From Streptomyces sp. NBC_00433 (GTDB lineage Bacteria > Actinomycetota > Actinomycetes > Streptomycetales > Streptomycetaceae): a stretch of DNA of 64,000 nt. Below the pieces are notes generated by a model. It was not told where the DNA came from. It was given only the letters and a program-made list of their open reading frames with translations, and did no database searches. The stretch covers positions 1,922,001 through 1,986,000 of the forward strand of contig CP107926.1 in NCBI GenBank assembly GCA_036015235.1. The letters are read 5' to 3'. Below are positions 29,072-37,578 of this stretch, in pieces. The number at the start of each line of letters is the position of its first letter. The first letter of the stretch is position 1. A program made the translations under genes and the position numbers.

Positions 29072-30238
29072 CTACCCGAAGCTGACCGCCAGCCGGACGG
29101 GCCCGCGTACGAGCAAACCCGGGCGCCAGGTGAGCGGTTCCGGCACCAGCGCCAGCTCGGGGGCGCGGGCGAGCAGCGTGGGGATGGCGACCCGGGCTTC
29201 CAGTCGGGCGAGCGGGGCGCCGAGGCAGTAGTGGATGCCGTGGCCGAAGGCGAGGTTGGCCTGCGCCGGGCGGCGGATGTCGAACGTGTCCGGCGCGGGG
29301 AAGCGCGCCGGGTCGCGGTCGGCGGCGGCCAGCGAGATCAGGACGGAGTCGCCCTGCGGGACGGCGGTGCCCGCGATGGTCATCGGCTCGGTGGCACAGC
29401 GCCAGGTCGTGGTCTCGACCGGCCCCTCGTGGCGCAGCGCCTCCTCGACGGCGCCGTCGATGAGTGTGATGTCCGCGCGCAGGGCGGCGAGTTGGTCGGG
29501 GTGCCTGAGCAGGGCGAGCACCGCGTTCGTGATGAGGTTGACGGTCGTCTCGTGGCCCGCCACCAGCAACAGGAAGGCCATGCCGGTCAGTTCGTCGGGC
29601 GAGAGGCTGTCGCCGTCCTCGTACCGCGTCCTGATCAGCGCGCTCAGCAGGTCGTCGGCCGGGCCGCCGCAGCGCTTGTCCTCGATCAGCTCGGTCAGAT
29701 ACGCCGACATGGCCTGCGCGGCTCGCCATTCGGCCTCGCCGTCGCCGCTCACGAAGTCGTTCGACCAGCCGCGGAAGGCCTTGCGGTCGAGGTCGGGGAC
29801 GCCGAGCAGTTCGCAGATCACCATCATGGGCAGCGGGAAGGCCAGGGCGTCGACGAGGTCGGCGGTCGGTTCGCGCATGGCCGCGTCGAGCAGCTCGTCG
29901 GTGATCTGCTGGATACGCGGCTGGAGCGCCGCCACCCGGCGCGGGGTGAACTCCCTTGCCACCAGCCGGCGCAGGCGGGTGTGCTCCGGCGGGTCGGCGT
30001 TCAGCATGTTCGCGTTGGCCGGGAGCGAATAGGCGTCCGTGCTGAGATTGCGGAAGTCCTTGCCCAGCCGGGGATCGGCCAGGGCGGCCCTGGCGGCCTC
30101 GTGGCCCACGACGAGCCAGGTGGTGTCGCCCTCGGGGGTGATGACCCGGTGGACCGGGCCCTCGGCCCGTAAGCGGGCGTAGGTGGGATACGGGTCCTCG
30201 CGGAATCCTTCCGCGCGCAGGTCTTCGACGGGTCCCAA
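29072..30238 (-). CDS. Cytochrome P450
   Basis: Haem monooxygenase of 388 residues, soluble bacterial class. The I-helix oxygen-binding motif is LLLVAGHETTVN, the K-helix ExxR is in EEALRHEG (Glu with downstream Arg) and the haem loop is FGHGIHYCLGAPLARLEA with the axial Cys. It resembles CYP107-type enzymes of secondary metabolism. The start is TTG at 30238, supported by AAGGGGG nine bases upstream. Its substrate and redox partner are not evident; a methyltransferase gene lies 83 bases upstream on the same strand. Confidence 0.94.
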   Translation of the reverse strand: MGPVEDLRAEGFREDPYPTYARLRAEGPVHRVITPEGDTTWLVVGHEAARAALADPRLGKDFRNLSTDAYSLPANANMLNADPPEHTRLRRLVAREFTPRRVAALQPRIQQITDELLDAAMREPTADLVDALAFPLPMMVICELLGVPDLDRKAFRGWSNDFVSGDGEAEWRAAQAMSAYLTELIEDKRCGGPADDLLSALIRTRYEDGDSLSPDELTGMAFLLLVAGHETTVNLITNAVLALLRHPDQLAALRADITLIDGAVEEALRHEGPVETTTWRCATEPMTIAGTAVPQGDSVLISLAAADRDPARFPAPDTFDIRRPAQANLAFGHGIHYCLGAPLARLEARVAIPTLLARAPELALVPEPLTWRPGLLVRGPVRLAVSFG

Positions 30239-30321
30239 GCCGGTTGCCCCCTTGCGGTCGCGTCCTTCTTACCCAACTCCCGGGCCGTGCGCGCGGTTCC
30301 CCGCGCCCGCGGGCGAACTCC

Positions 30322-31104
30322 TCACGCGGGCACGGTGAAAGTGCCGCGGTGGACGGTCACCGCGCCCGTGCTGAGGGCGATCGCGAAGTTGAGCATACGG
30401 GCGGGGCCGTCGGTGAGCAGCGACGGGAGGGCGGGCGCGGGCGCACCGGCGGCGAGGCCGCGGCCCAGGTCGTCGAACCACGCGCGGGCCCAGGGCGTCT
30501 CGTCGGTCCAGTCGAGGAGGTCGAAGCCGCTGGAGGCGATCGTGGCGCACAGCTCCTCGGGGCCGGCCAGGTGGCTGTCGGTGCCGTCGAGGGACCAGGG
30601 AAGCGGCAGGGGCGGGGCGGCGGGGCCGCCGCAGACCTCGAAGACGACCAAGCGGGCCGCCGGGCGCAGGCGGCGGGCGATCTCGGCGTAGAAGGCCTTC
30701 TTGTCCTGGATGTTCATCTGGACGTGGACCGTGCAGGCGGCGTCGAAGCCGGTGCGGTCGAAGGCGCCGATGTCGGTGCAGAAGAAGGCGGTCCGTTCCG
30801 CGAGCCCGGCGGCTTGGGTCAGGGCGCGGGCGGCTTCCACGTAGGCGGGGGTGATGTCGACGCCGACGACGTGGCAGCCGGTGGCCTCGGCGATCCGGCG
30901 GGCGGGCCCGCCGAAGCCGGAGCCGACGTCCAGCAGGGTCGATCCCGGGGTGAGCGCCAGGTGCGGGATCAGGCGGTCGACCGCCTCCACGCCGCCTGCG
31001 TGGTATTGGTCGATGCCGTCCAGCTGCGTCCGCGGCAGCGCGGACAGGCTCGTCCCGGTGAGCTGCTCGATGGCGGCGGTGATGCCGGTTTCCGTGTAGG
31101 TCAT
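30322..31104 (-). CDS. Class I SAM-dependent methyltransferase
   Basis: A 260-residue methyltransferase. SAM-binding motif I is TLLDVGSGFGGPARRIAE and motif II is VVGVDITPAYVEAA; the fold resembles UbiE/geranyl-diphosphate or sterol-type methyltransferases. The early DQYHAGG segment also fits small-molecule methyltransferases of this branch. It lies upstream of the P450 gene on the same strand, so joint tailoring of a metabolite is possible. No scaffold-forming enzyme is adjacent, and the substrate is unknown. Confidence 0.9.
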   Translation of the reverse strand: MTYTETGITAAIEQLTGTSLSALPRTQLDGIDQYHAGGVEAVDRLIPHLALTPGSTLLDVGSGFGGPARRIAEATGCHVVGVDITPAYVEAARALTQAAGLAERTAFFCTDIGAFDRTGFDAACTVHVQMNIQDKKAFYAEIARRLRPAARLVVFEVCGGPAAPPLPLPWSLDGTDSHLAGPEELCATIASSGFDLLDWTDETPWARAWFDDLGRGLAAGAPAPALPSLLTDGPARMLNFAIALSTGAVTVHRGTFTVPA

Positions 31105-31183
31105 GACGCCGCTCCAGAGGGGGTCACAGGTCGTCGGGCACCGGCCGCGCCGCGGTGGTCCGCGGGCCCCGGCCGGTCGGTGC

Positions 31184-31807
31184 TCAGGTCGGGTCGGCCA
31201 GGCGGTCGAGGAGGTCCATGAGGCGCTTGGTGACCGTCGGACGGTCGCCCTCGGTGAGCGCGGAGCCCATGCCCACCGCCACCGCGCCGGCGGCGACCCA
31301 CTCGGGGGCCTCGGCGACGGTGACGCCGCCGATCGGGATGAGGGGCGCCTGCGGGAGGACCGTCCGCAGATGGTCGATCCAGCGCGGGGACAGCGAGGAC
31401 GCGGGGTAGATCGTCAGCGCGTCCGCGCCCAGCTCCATCGCGCGCACCGCCTCGGTCGGGGTCGCGACGCCGGGGAAGACGGGCACGCCGTAGCGGTGGC
31501 CGGTGCGCAGGACCGCCTCGTCCAGATTCGGCGCCAGCAGGAAGCGGGCGCCCGCGTCGACGGCCATCCTGGCGGACATCTCGTCGACGACCGTGCCGGC
31601 GCCGATGACCGCGTCGTCACCGACCTCGCGGACCAGGGTGGTGACCGCTTCCAGCGCGAAGGGCGTGGTCAGCGAGATTTCCAGGGTGGTGAGCCCGGCC
31701 GAGAGCAGCGTGTCCGCGGTGGCGGCGGCCTGGTCGTAGGTCCGGCCGCGGATCGTGGCGAAGACCCGCTGTGCGAGCGCGGTCCTGGTGGTCTCCCAGC
31801 GGTACAC
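31184..31807 (-). CDS. KDPG/KHG aldolase-family protein lacking the Schiff-base lysine
   Basis: A 207-residue TIM barrel of the Eda/DgoA family: LLSAGLTTLEISLTTPFALE carries the catalytic Glu, then VIGAGTVVDE, PVFPGVATPTEA and PIGGVTVAEAPEW. The position of the Schiff-base lysine (KxFPA in Eda) reads LTIYPAS, so Thr replaces Lys, and the nearby Arg of LRTP is also Thr. Class I aldolase chemistry is therefore doubtful, although the fold is intact. The GTG start at 31807 gives family length. No hexuronate or galactonate genes flank it. Confidence 0.83.
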   Translation of the reverse strand: MYRWETTRTALAQRVFATIRGRTYDQAAATADTLLSAGLTTLEISLTTPFALEAVTTLVREVGDDAVIGAGTVVDEMSARMAVDAGARFLLAPNLDEAVLRTGHRYGVPVFPGVATPTEAVRAMELGADALTIYPASSLSPRWIDHLRTVLPQAPLIPIGGVTVAEAPEWVAAGAVAVGMGSALTEGDRPTVTKRLMDLLDRLADPT

Positions 31808-31971
31808 GGAGGATCGCGGTCCTTCCTGACGGTGCTGCCCGGATGGTGCGGTGGGTGGAGACCGCGATCAGCACGCTACCCGCCGGGCGACGGCCCGCCG
31901 CCGGTCGATCGGGAGCTGTCACCGCACCGTGACATGAGAGGAGCATGAGAGGGAAGGGGCGGTGGCCGGGC

Positions 31972-32802
31972 TCACCCGGTGTGCGTCGAGAACAGGCCAC
32001 CGGTCGGGCCCTGCTTGTCGCCGCCCTGCGCCTTCTTCAGCGCGTTGGCCAGGCCCTCGATCGTCATGGACTGGAGGATGACCCGGCCGTTGCCCTCCAG
32101 GGTGGCGAGCGACAGGCCCTCGCCGCCGAAGACCGCGTTCATGATGCCCTGGCGGTTCAGGCCGCCGATGCGCTGGACGCCGTAATGGATGCCTTCCTCG
32201 AAGGCGACGATGCAGCCGGTGTCGACCTCGATGCGGCCGCCGAAGTCGGCGGGGTTGAGGTCGATGAAATTGCCGGCGCCGGCGATGATCACGGTGCCGT
32301 GGCCGGTGAACTTCTCCAGGATGAAGCCCTCGCCGCCGCTCATGCCCTGCCGGCCGCCGGCGAAGGCGATGCCGAACTGCACGGTCTCCTCGGCGGCCAC
32401 GAAGGCGTCCTTCTCCGCGAACCAGGCCCGCGAGCCGGTCAGCTCCAGGGCGCGCATCTCGCCGGGCAGCACCCCGGCGAAGCCGACGGTGCCCTCGCCG
32501 CCGGACGCGGTGAAGTACTGGAAGGCCAGCGACTCGCCGGCCAGCGCCCGCTGGCCGACCTGCATCGCGGTGCCCATGGCCTGCCGCAGCATGCCGCCCA
32601 TGCCACCGCCCCCGCCGCCGCCGGGCTGGCCGCCGCCGGCATTGCGGGCGCCGGGGCCGCCGAGGCGGGTCTCCATGGACACGTTGGCCGTCTTGAACAG
32701 GAACTTCCCGGCCTCGCAGTAGACCGTCTGGCCGGGGTTGAGGGTGCAGACGGCCATCTGCATGGCATTGCCGACAATCTGCTGCTGCAAGGTCACAGCC
32801 AT
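31972..32802 (-). CDS. AIM24-family protein
   Basis: A 276-residue protein of the AIM24/TIGR00266 type, a beta-helical fold of unknown function. Typical stretches are LNPGQTVYCEAGKFLF, FTGHGTVIIAGAGNFIDLNP and DTGCIVAFEEGIHYGVQRI. A Gly-rich insert at about residues 48-75 (GGGQPGGGGGGGMGG) interrupts the early part. No signal peptide or membrane helix is seen. The ATG at 32802 is preceded closely by GAGGAG. It lies 58 bases downstream of the ROK repressor on the same strand. Confidence 0.9.
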   Translation of the reverse strand: MAVTLQQQIVGNAMQMAVCTLNPGQTVYCEAGKFLFKTANVSMETRLGGPGARNAGGGQPGGGGGGGMGGMLRQAMGTAMQVGQRALAGESLAFQYFTASGGEGTVGFAGVLPGEMRALELTGSRAWFAEKDAFVAAEETVQFGIAFAGGRQGMSGGEGFILEKFTGHGTVIIAGAGNFIDLNPADFGGRIEVDTGCIVAFEEGIHYGVQRIGGLNRQGIMNAVFGGEGLSLATLEGNGRVILQSMTIEGLANALKKAQGGDKQGPTGGLFSTHTG

Positions 32803-32860
32803 ACTCCTCGGGACGTGCGGTACCGAATGGGGCGATAACGGCGCGCTCGGCGCCCTCCAC

Positions 32861-34162
32861 TCAACGTACCGCGCGGGCGATTCGGTTCCGCAGCGAACCC
32901 GGATCGCCCGGCCGCTCGCCGTCGGCCTGGGCCGGCAGGCCGACCGGGCGCTCGCCGCCGGTGTCCAGGAAGCGGGCCAGCGGCAGGGTGGCGGCGCCCA
33001 CGGTGACCGCGTCGGCGCCGAGCCGGCCCAGCTCGATGGAGGTCTGGGCGCACGGGTGGTGCAGGGCGTAGGCGGCGGCGACCTCGCGGACGGTGGGCAG
33101 CACCCGGGGTCCGAGCATCAGCCCGGCCCAGCCGCCGATGACGATGCGGTGCGGGTTGAAGAGGTTGATCAGGTCGGCGATGCCGGCGCCCAGGTACTCG
33201 GCGGCCTCGGCGAGCAGCGCCTCGGCCTCCGGGTCGCTGTCGGCGGCGGCGATCAGCTCGGCCAGCGCGGTCTCCTCGCTGACCCCCTTGGGGGCGCCCG
33301 GCCAGCGGCCGAGCAGCGCCTCGGCGCCGACGTAGGCCTCAAGGCAGCCGCGCGAGCCGCAGCGGCAGGTGCGGCCGCCGACCCGCAGGGTGGTGTGGCC
33401 CCACTCCCCCGCGCTGCTGCTGGCGCCGTGGTAGGGCTTGCCGTTGGTGACGACGCAGGCGCCGACGCCGGAGCCGATCAGCGCGATCACCACGTTGTCC
33501 GAGCCGCGGCCCGCGCCGAACCACATCTCGGCCTGGCCGAGGGTCTTGGCGCCGTTGTCGATGAAGAGCGGCAGGGTGGTGCCGGCTCGCAGCAGGCGGC
33601 CGAGCGGTACGGCGTCCCAGTCGATGGTCTGGCCGTAGACGACGATGCCGTCCCCGTCGCCGGGGACGGCTCCCGGCGCGTCGGGCTGGGCGACGATGCC
33701 GGGGACGCCGATGCCGACGCCGAGCACCTCGCTGTCGTCGATGCCGGCCTCGCGGACCACCGTCTCGATGCCGTCGAGGGCGAGCCGTACGACGTGGTCG
33801 ACGTCGTGGCCGCTGTCGGACAACGGCAGGTCGGCGGCGGCCCGTTCGGTCAGCGCGAGGTCGAAGAGCTCCACCCGGACCCGGGTCTCGCCGACGTCCA
33901 CGCCGACCACGTAGCCGTAGCCCGGGGCGACTTGCAGCAGGATCCTGGGGCGCCCGCCGTCGGACTCGACGGCACCGGCCTCCTCGACCATGCCGTCCGC
34001 GATCAACTCTCCAACGACGTTACTGATCGACCCGGCGCTCAGACCCGTGTCCCGGCCCAGTTCCTGGCGGCTCAGGGGACCTTCGAAATACAAATGACGC
34101 AGAAGCGATGCACGGTTGCCGCGCCGCAGGTCACGAACGGTGCGCTTGCCTCGCTCAGCCAT
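32861..34162 (-). CDS. ROK-family transcriptional repressor (XylR/NagC type)
   Basis: A 433-residue regulator. Residues about 10-75 form a MarR-like winged helix (GNRASLLRHLYFEGPLS, RQELGRDTGLSAGSISNVV). The rest is a ROK sugar-binding domain with GVDVGETRVRVELFD, IDNGAKTLGQAEMWFG, ALIGSGVGACVV and the zinc motif CRCGSRGCLEAYVG. It is divergent from the beta-glucoside operon, with an AT-rich inverted repeat over that operon's promoter. It probably represses the operon until a sugar binds. The ATG at 34162 follows GGAGACGAG. Confidence 0.92.
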   Translation of the reverse strand: MAERGKRTVRDLRRGNRASLLRHLYFEGPLSRQELGRDTGLSAGSISNVVGELIADGMVEEAGAVESDGGRPRILLQVAPGYGYVVGVDVGETRVRVELFDLALTERAAADLPLSDSGHDVDHVVRLALDGIETVVREAGIDDSEVLGVGIGVPGIVAQPDAPGAVPGDGDGIVVYGQTIDWDAVPLGRLLRAGTTLPLFIDNGAKTLGQAEMWFGAGRGSDNVVIALIGSGVGACVVTNGKPYHGASSSAGEWGHTTLRVGGRTCRCGSRGCLEAYVGAEALLGRWPGAPKGVSEETALAELIAAADSDPEAEALLAEAAEYLGAGIADLINLFNPHRIVIGGWAGLMLGPRVLPTVREVAAAYALHHPCAQTSIELGRLGADAVTVGAATLPLARFLDTGGERPVGLPAQADGERPGDPGSLRNRIARAVR

Positions 34163-34212
34163 CTCGTCTCCCTCCCGGGGGGTCCGGCGTGAATCTATCG
34201 CTGCACAAGGTC

Positions 34213-34256
34213 TTGACGCCACCTTTTCTCACAAGTTAAATCACGCCCTGAATTAA
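34213..34256 (+). promoter_or_regulatory. Promoter and candidate ROK operator of the beta-glucoside operon
   Basis: TTGACG (34213-34218) and TTAAAT (34236-34241) are separated by 17 bases, a good vegetative-type promoter. An inverted repeat TTAAATCA-N5-TGAATTAA (34236-34256, 7 of 8 positions matching) overlaps the -10 and the expected start point. ROK repressors bind AT-rich inverted repeats, so this is a natural site for the divergent regulator. Confidence 0.7.
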
Positions 34257-34310
34257 GACACAGGCGCTGTTCACTTCCTGAAGCGATCCCACCCCTGAGA
34301 GGGAACCGTC

Positions 34311-35675
34311 ATGCGCTCTTCCAGCACCTCCAGCAGACTCGTCGCGGCTACCGCCCTCGTGGCCGCGCTCGGTCTGACCCTCGCCGCGTGTGGCGGGGGC
34401 TCCGACGACGACAACAGCGGCAGCAAGTCGACCGGCGGCAAGACCGCCGACGCCAACAGCCTGAGCGGCCAGACGATCACATACTGGGCCAGCAACCAGG
34501 GCACCAGCATCGACGCCGACAAGGCCACCCTGACGACCGAGCTGGACAAGTTCACCGCGTCCACCGGCATCAAGGTCAAGCTGGAGGTCATCGGCTGGGC
34601 CGACCTGCTCAACCGCATCCTGGCGGCCGCCACCTCCGGCCAGGGCCCGGACGTCCTCAACATCGGCAACACCTGGTCGGCCTCCCTCCAGGCCACCGGC
34701 GCCCTGATGCCGTGGGACGACGCGGCGTTCGGCACCATCGGCGGCAAGGACCGCTTCGCCGCGGCCGCGATCGCCTCCGCCGGTGCCGCGGGCCAGGACC
34801 CGGCCGCCGTGCCGCTGTACTCGATGGCATACGGTCTGTACTACAACAAGAAGATGTTCGCCGACGCCGGTATCGCCACTCCGCCCACCACTTGGGCCGA
34901 ATTGGTCGCCGACGGCAAGAAGCTCACCACGGGCGGCCACTACGGCCTCGCGGTCGAGGGCGCCAACGGCGCGGAGAACATCCACCACATCTTCGTGCTC
35001 GCCAAGCAGCGCGGCGCCAGCTGGTTCGACGACAAGGGCGGCCCGACCTTCACCGGCCCGCAGCAGGTCGCGGCCGTCAAGCAGTACGTCGACTTCATCG
35101 CCAGCGACAAGATCGCGGCCAAGGGCAACGCCGAGTACGTGCAGAACCAGACCATCACCGACTTCGCCACCGGCAAGGCCGCGATGATGATGTGGCAGTC
35201 GGCCGCCCCGGCGATCGCCTCGCACGGCATGAAGCCCGACGACTACGGCGTGGTCCCGGTCCCGACGCAGACCGCGGGCGCCACCGGTGACGCGGCCGTG
35301 ACCTCGATGGTCGCCGGTATCAACATCGCGATCTTCAAGGACACCAAGCACAAGGACGCCGCCGAGGCGTTCGTGAAGTTCATGACCAGCACCGACGAGC
35401 AGAAGGCGCTCAACGGCAAGTACGGCTCGATCCCGCCGGTCACCGAGGCGCAGAGCGACCCGGCCTTCCAGACCCCGGACCTGAAGGTGCTGGCGGGCGT
35501 GCTGGCCAAGTCGGCCGCCCCGCTGCCCCAGGTGGCCAACGAGAGCCAGTTCGAGAACCTGGTCGGCCCCGCCGTCAAGAGCCTGTTCGCCGACGCCGCC
35601 GCGGGCAAGCCGGTCACCGACGACTCCGTCAAGGCCGCGCTGACCAAGGCGCAGCAGCAGATGCCCGCCTCGTAA
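34311..35675 (+). CDS. CUT1 sugar ABC transporter substrate-binding lipoprotein
   Basis: Extracellular oligosaccharide-binding protein of SBP family 1, 454 residues. The signal peptide ends in lipobox LAAC near residue 27, followed by a Gly/Ser/Asp-rich linker. Family motifs include GQGPDVLNIGNTWSASLQ, YSMAYGLYYNKKMFADAGI and PPTTWAELVADGKKL. It opens the operon 55 bases after the operator-promoter block and has GAGAGGGAA before the ATG. The GH1 enzyme in the operon suggests cellobiose or another beta-glucoside as ligand. Confidence 0.93.
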   Translation: MRSSSTSSRLVAATALVAALGLTLAACGGGSDDDNSGSKSTGGKTADANSLSGQTITYWASNQGTSIDADKATLTTELDKFTASTGIKVKLEVIGWADLLNRILAAATSGQGPDVLNIGNTWSASLQATGALMPWDDAAFGTIGGKDRFAAAAIASAGAAGQDPAAVPLYSMAYGLYYNKKMFADAGIATPPTTWAELVADGKKLTTGGHYGLAVEGANGAENIHHIFVLAKQRGASWFDDKGGPTFTGPQQVAAVKQYVDFIASDKIAAKGNAEYVQNQTITDFATGKAAMMMWQSAAPAIASHGMKPDDYGVVPVPTQTAGATGDAAVTSMVAGINIAIFKDTKHKDAAEAFVKFMTSTDEQKALNGKYGSIPPVTEAQSDPAFQTPDLKVLAGVLAKSAAPLPQVANESQFENLVGPAVKSLFADAAAGKPVTDDSVKAALTKAQQQMPAS

Positions 35676-35691
35676 GGATCGGCTCTCCTCC

Positions 35692-36696
35692 ATGACTGCC
35701 ACCGCCCCCCCGAGGCGCGCGCCCGAAGCCGGCCCTGGTAGCGGCAAGTCCGCTGCCGGGCGCCGGCTCCGGCCGCGTGTCATCGAACGCATCCGCCAAG
35801 GCGGGCTGCCGTACCTGCTCCTGCTGCCCGCCGTCCTCGCCGAACTGCTGATCCACATCGTGCCGATGTTCTTCGGCATCCTGATCAGCTTCAAGAACCT
35901 GACGCTGTTCTACATCCACCACTGGAACACCGCCCCCTGGGCGGGGTTCGACAACTACAAAGCCGCGGTAAAGATCCACCAGCCGATCGGCGAGGCACTG
36001 CTGCACTCGTTCTGGGTGACGCTGTCCTACACCCTGCTGTCCGTGGCCTTCTCCTGGCTGCTGGGCTGCGCCGCGGCGATCCTGCTGCAGGACAAGTTCC
36101 GCGGCCGCGGCCTGATCCGCACCCTCTTCCTGGTGCCCTACGCGCTGCCCGCGTACGCGGCGCTGATCACCTGGACGTTCATGTTCCAGCAGGACACCGG
36201 TCTGGTGAACCACGTCCTGCACGACCAGTTGCACGTGACGTCGAGCAAGTCCTTCTGGCTGATCGGCGACAACAGCTTCTGGGCGATGGTCATCGTGTCG
36301 GTCTGGAAGTCCTGGCCGTTCGCCTTCCTGGCGCTGATGGCCGGCCTGCAGAACATCCCGCGCGAGCTGTACGAGGCCGCCGCGATGGACGGCGCCGGCG
36401 TCTGGCAGCAGATCAGGAAGATCACCATGCCGTCGCTGCGGCCGGTGAACCAGGTGATCGTCCTGGTGCTCTTCCTGTGGACGTTCAACGACTTCAACAC
36501 GCCGTTCGTGATGTTCGGGCAGAACCCGCCGCACCAGGCGGACCTGATCTCGATCCACATCTACCAGTCCTCGTTCATCAACTGGAACTTCGGCTCCGGC
36601 TCGGCCATGTCGGTCCTGCTGCTGCTCTTCCTGCTCGTGGTGACGGCGATCTACCTGCTGGTCACGTCCAGGGGAAGGAGCGAGAACGATGTCTAG
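35692..36696 (+). CDS. CUT1 sugar ABC transporter permease (MalF type)
   Basis: Membrane subunit of 334 residues with about six hydrophobic helices and a cytoplasmic Pro/Arg-rich start. The EAA loop, ELYEAAAMDGAGVWQQIRK, contacts the ATPase. It overlaps the next permease gene by 8 bases. No ATPase gene is present in the operon, so a shared MsiK-type ATPase encoded elsewhere is expected, as in other streptomycete CUT1 systems. Confidence 0.93.
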   Translation: MTATAPPRRAPEAGPGSGKSAAGRRLRPRVIERIRQGGLPYLLLLPAVLAELLIHIVPMFFGILISFKNLTLFYIHHWNTAPWAGFDNYKAAVKIHQPIGEALLHSFWVTLSYTLLSVAFSWLLGCAAAILLQDKFRGRGLIRTLFLVPYALPAYAALITWTFMFQQDTGLVNHVLHDQLHVTSSKSFWLIGDNSFWAMVIVSVWKSWPFAFLALMAGLQNIPRELYEAAAMDGAGVWQQIRKITMPSLRPVNQVIVLVLFLWTFNDFNTPFVMFGQNPPHQADLISIHIYQSSFINWNFGSGSAMSVLLLLFLLVVTAIYLLVTSRGRSENDV

Positions 36697-37558
36697 GTTC
36701 ACCGACCAGCCGTCCCCGATGGCGCAGCCCAAGTCCTTCCTGTGGACCCGGCGGGTCGTCCTGACGCTGCTGCTGGTCTTCGTGCTGGTCCCCGTGTACG
36801 TGATGCTCAGCTCGTCCCTGAAGACCCTTCAGGACGTGCAGGGCTCCTTCAAGTGGATACCGCACAGCCTGACGTTCAAGCCGTACGTCGACATCTGGAA
36901 GACGATCCCGCTCGCGCACTACTTCGTGAACTCGGTGATCGTCTGCGTCAGCGCCACGGTCTTCTCCGTGGTCCTGGCGATCTTCGCCGCCTACGCCGTG
37001 AGCCGCTACCGGTTCATGGGCCGCAAGGTCTTCACCGTGACGGTGCTGTCCACCCAGATGTTCCCCGGCATCCTGTTCCTGCTGCCGCTGTACCTGATCT
37101 TCGTCAACATCGGCAACAGCACGGGCGTCACGCTCAACGGCAGCCGGCTCGGCCTGATCATCACCTACCTCACCTTCTCGCTGCCCTTCTCCATCTGGAT
37201 GCTGGCGGGCTACTTCGACTCGATCCCGCGGGATCTCGACGAGGCCGCGAAGGTGGACGGCTGCGGCCCGCTCGGCGCGCTGTTCCGGGTCGTGGTCCCG
37301 GCCGCGGTCCCGGGCATCGTCGCCGTGAGCGTCTACGCGTTCATGACGGCCTGGGGCGAGGTGCTGTTCGCCTCGGTCATGACCAACGAGTCCACCAGGA
37401 CGCTGGCGGTCGGCCTTCGTGAGTACGCCACCCAGAACGACGTGTACTGGAACCAGGTCATGGCGGCCTCCATCGTCGTGAGCCTGCCCGTGGTCGCCGG
37501 ATTCCTGCTCCTGCAGCGTTACCTCGTCGCCGGGCTCACCGCCGGCGCCGTCAAGTAA
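36689..37558 (+). CDS. CUT1 sugar ABC transporter permease (MalG type)
   Basis: Second membrane subunit, 289 residues, about six helices. The EAA loop is [20 protein letters not shown]. The protein begins [15 protein letters not shown] and has the family's HYFVNSVIV segment after the first periplasmic region. It forms the heterodimeric channel with the preceding permease; the 8-base gene overlap suggests coupled translation. Confidence 0.93.
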   Translation: MSRFTDQPSPMAQPKSFLWTRRVVLTLLLVFVLVPVYVMLSSSLKTLQDVQGSFKWIPHSLTFKPYVDIWKTIPLAHYFVNSVIVCVSATVFSVVLAIFAAYAVSRYRFMGRKVFTVTVLSTQMFPGILFLLPLYLIFVNIGNSTGVTLNGSRLGLIITYLTFSLPFSIWMLAGYFDSIPRDLDEAAKVDGCGPLGALFRVVVPAAVPGIVAVSVYAFMTAWGEVLFASVMTNESTRTLAVGLREYATQNDVYWNQVMAASIVVSLPVVAGFLLLQRYLVAGLTAGAVK

Positions 37559-37578
37559 CCCCTCCCGAAAGGCAGCTT

